From NCBI GenBank assembly GCA_020426085.1, contig JAGQQP010000215.1, positions 1 through 6,981 on the forward strand: a DNA stretch of 6,981 nt, read 5' to 3'. Below, in pieces: positions 6,796-6,981 of this stretch (within the stretch, counting starts at the first letter, position 1; each line of letters opens with the position of its first letter). The stretch is from Planctomycetaceae bacterium. Its GTDB lineage: Bacteria; Planctomycetota; Planctomycetia; Planctomycetales; Planctomycetaceae. A program made the translations under genes and the position numbers. The notes beneath the pieces were generated by a model. That model ran no database searches. It was not told where the DNA came from and worked only from the letters and a program-made list of their open reading frames with translations.

Positions 6796-6809
6796 CTTTC
6801 TCGAGAAAG
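6796..6809 (+). promoter_or_regulatory. Palindrome covering the epimerase ribosome binding site
   Basis: CTTTCTCGAGAAAG is a perfect 14-base palindrome ending nine bases before the ATG at 6819. Its right half supplies GAGAAAG, the only Shine-Dalgarno-like purine run available to the gene. As RNA, CTTTC and GAAAG can pair around a TCGA loop and hide it; as DNA it could be a regulator site. Which, if either, is used cannot be told from the sequence. Confidence 0.35.
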
Positions 6810-6818
6810 ATTTGATTT

Positions 6819-6981
6819 ATGTCTCATTGCCTGGTCACCGGTGGTGCCGGATTCATTGGCAGCCATTTATGTGAGCAATTAATTAAGCAGGGACAAGAGG
6901 TTACTGCCGTTGATGATCTGTCGACCGGTTTTCTGCAAAACCTGGATGGGATCATCGATCATCCCAACTTCACGTTTCGCA
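6819..6981 (+). CDS. NAD-dependent sugar-nucleotide epimerase/dehydratase, 3'-truncated
   Basis: The first 54 codons of an extended short-chain dehydrogenase/reductase are present, and the rest lies past the window end. The N-terminal Rossmann fold is unmistakable: strand [14 protein letters not shown] (residues 4-17) holds the dinucleotide loop GxxGxxG (G8, G11, G14), and the second strand ends [11 protein letters not shown] (27-37), where D32/D33 would hold the NAD ribose hydroxyls. The DDLSTG...NL wording is common in UDP-glucose 4-epimerases, UDP-glucuronate decarboxylases and dTDP-glucose dehydratases, which make precursors for cell-surface polysaccharides. The catalytic YxxxK and substrate-binding parts are not visible, so the exact reaction cannot be named. 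The ATG at 6819 is the natural start because the core strand begins three residues later. It diverges from the tRNA gene and appears to have its own leader (6661-6818), where I see no convincing promoter. Confidence 0.9.
   Translation, partial: MSHCLVTGGAGFIGSHLCEQLIKQGQEVTAVDDLSTGFLQNLDGIIDHPNFTFR

Noticed and set aside
1..6981. CRISPR array, insertion sequence or integrated element
   Set aside because: No regularly spaced repeats, transposase, integrase or duplicated tRNA end is seen.

Overview
The window looks like chromosomal DNA of a planctomycete, plausibly a Gimesia/Rubinisphaera-type member with mid-range G+C. The main reasons are a DUF1552 protein (a family abundant in Planctomycetes), a very large secreted protein that fuses carboxypeptidase-regulatory-like repeats to a TlpA-type thioredoxin fold, and an MgtE with an unusual pore-region signature. 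No mobile element, CRISPR array or phage gene is visible. The taxonomic call rests on protein character only.

Layout. Positions 1-1277 (+) hold the C-terminal part of a DUF1552 protein whose start lies outside the window. It converges, with six bases between stop codons, on a complete magnesium transporter gene mgtE (1284-2714, -). Positions 2715-3276 have no convincing gene. They hold a putative mgtE promoter and hairpin-rich leader, a 14-base perfect palindrome, and about 200 bases with an unusual density of inverted repeats that may be a structured RNA. Positions 3277-6324 (-) encode a roughly 1015-residue exported protein with several beta-sandwich regulatory-like repeats, a middle region that may be LolA-like, and a C-terminal thioredoxin fold lacking both catalytic cysteines. 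Its promoter region (6346-6519) is followed on the same strand by a tRNA-Val(UAC) gene (6560-6633) with a strong intrinsic terminator (6520-6553). Rightwards from 6819 (+) is the start of an NAD-dependent sugar-nucleotide epimerase/dehydratase, cut by the window end.

The genes do not form an evident pathway. Each appears to be transcribed on its own: DUF1552 and mgtE converge, the secreted protein is separated from mgtE by 562 bases, and the tRNA and epimerase diverge. The observations most worth following are the hairpin cluster at 2990-3195, the redox-dead thioredoxin domain, and a 14-base palindrome that would hide the epimerase ribosome binding site.
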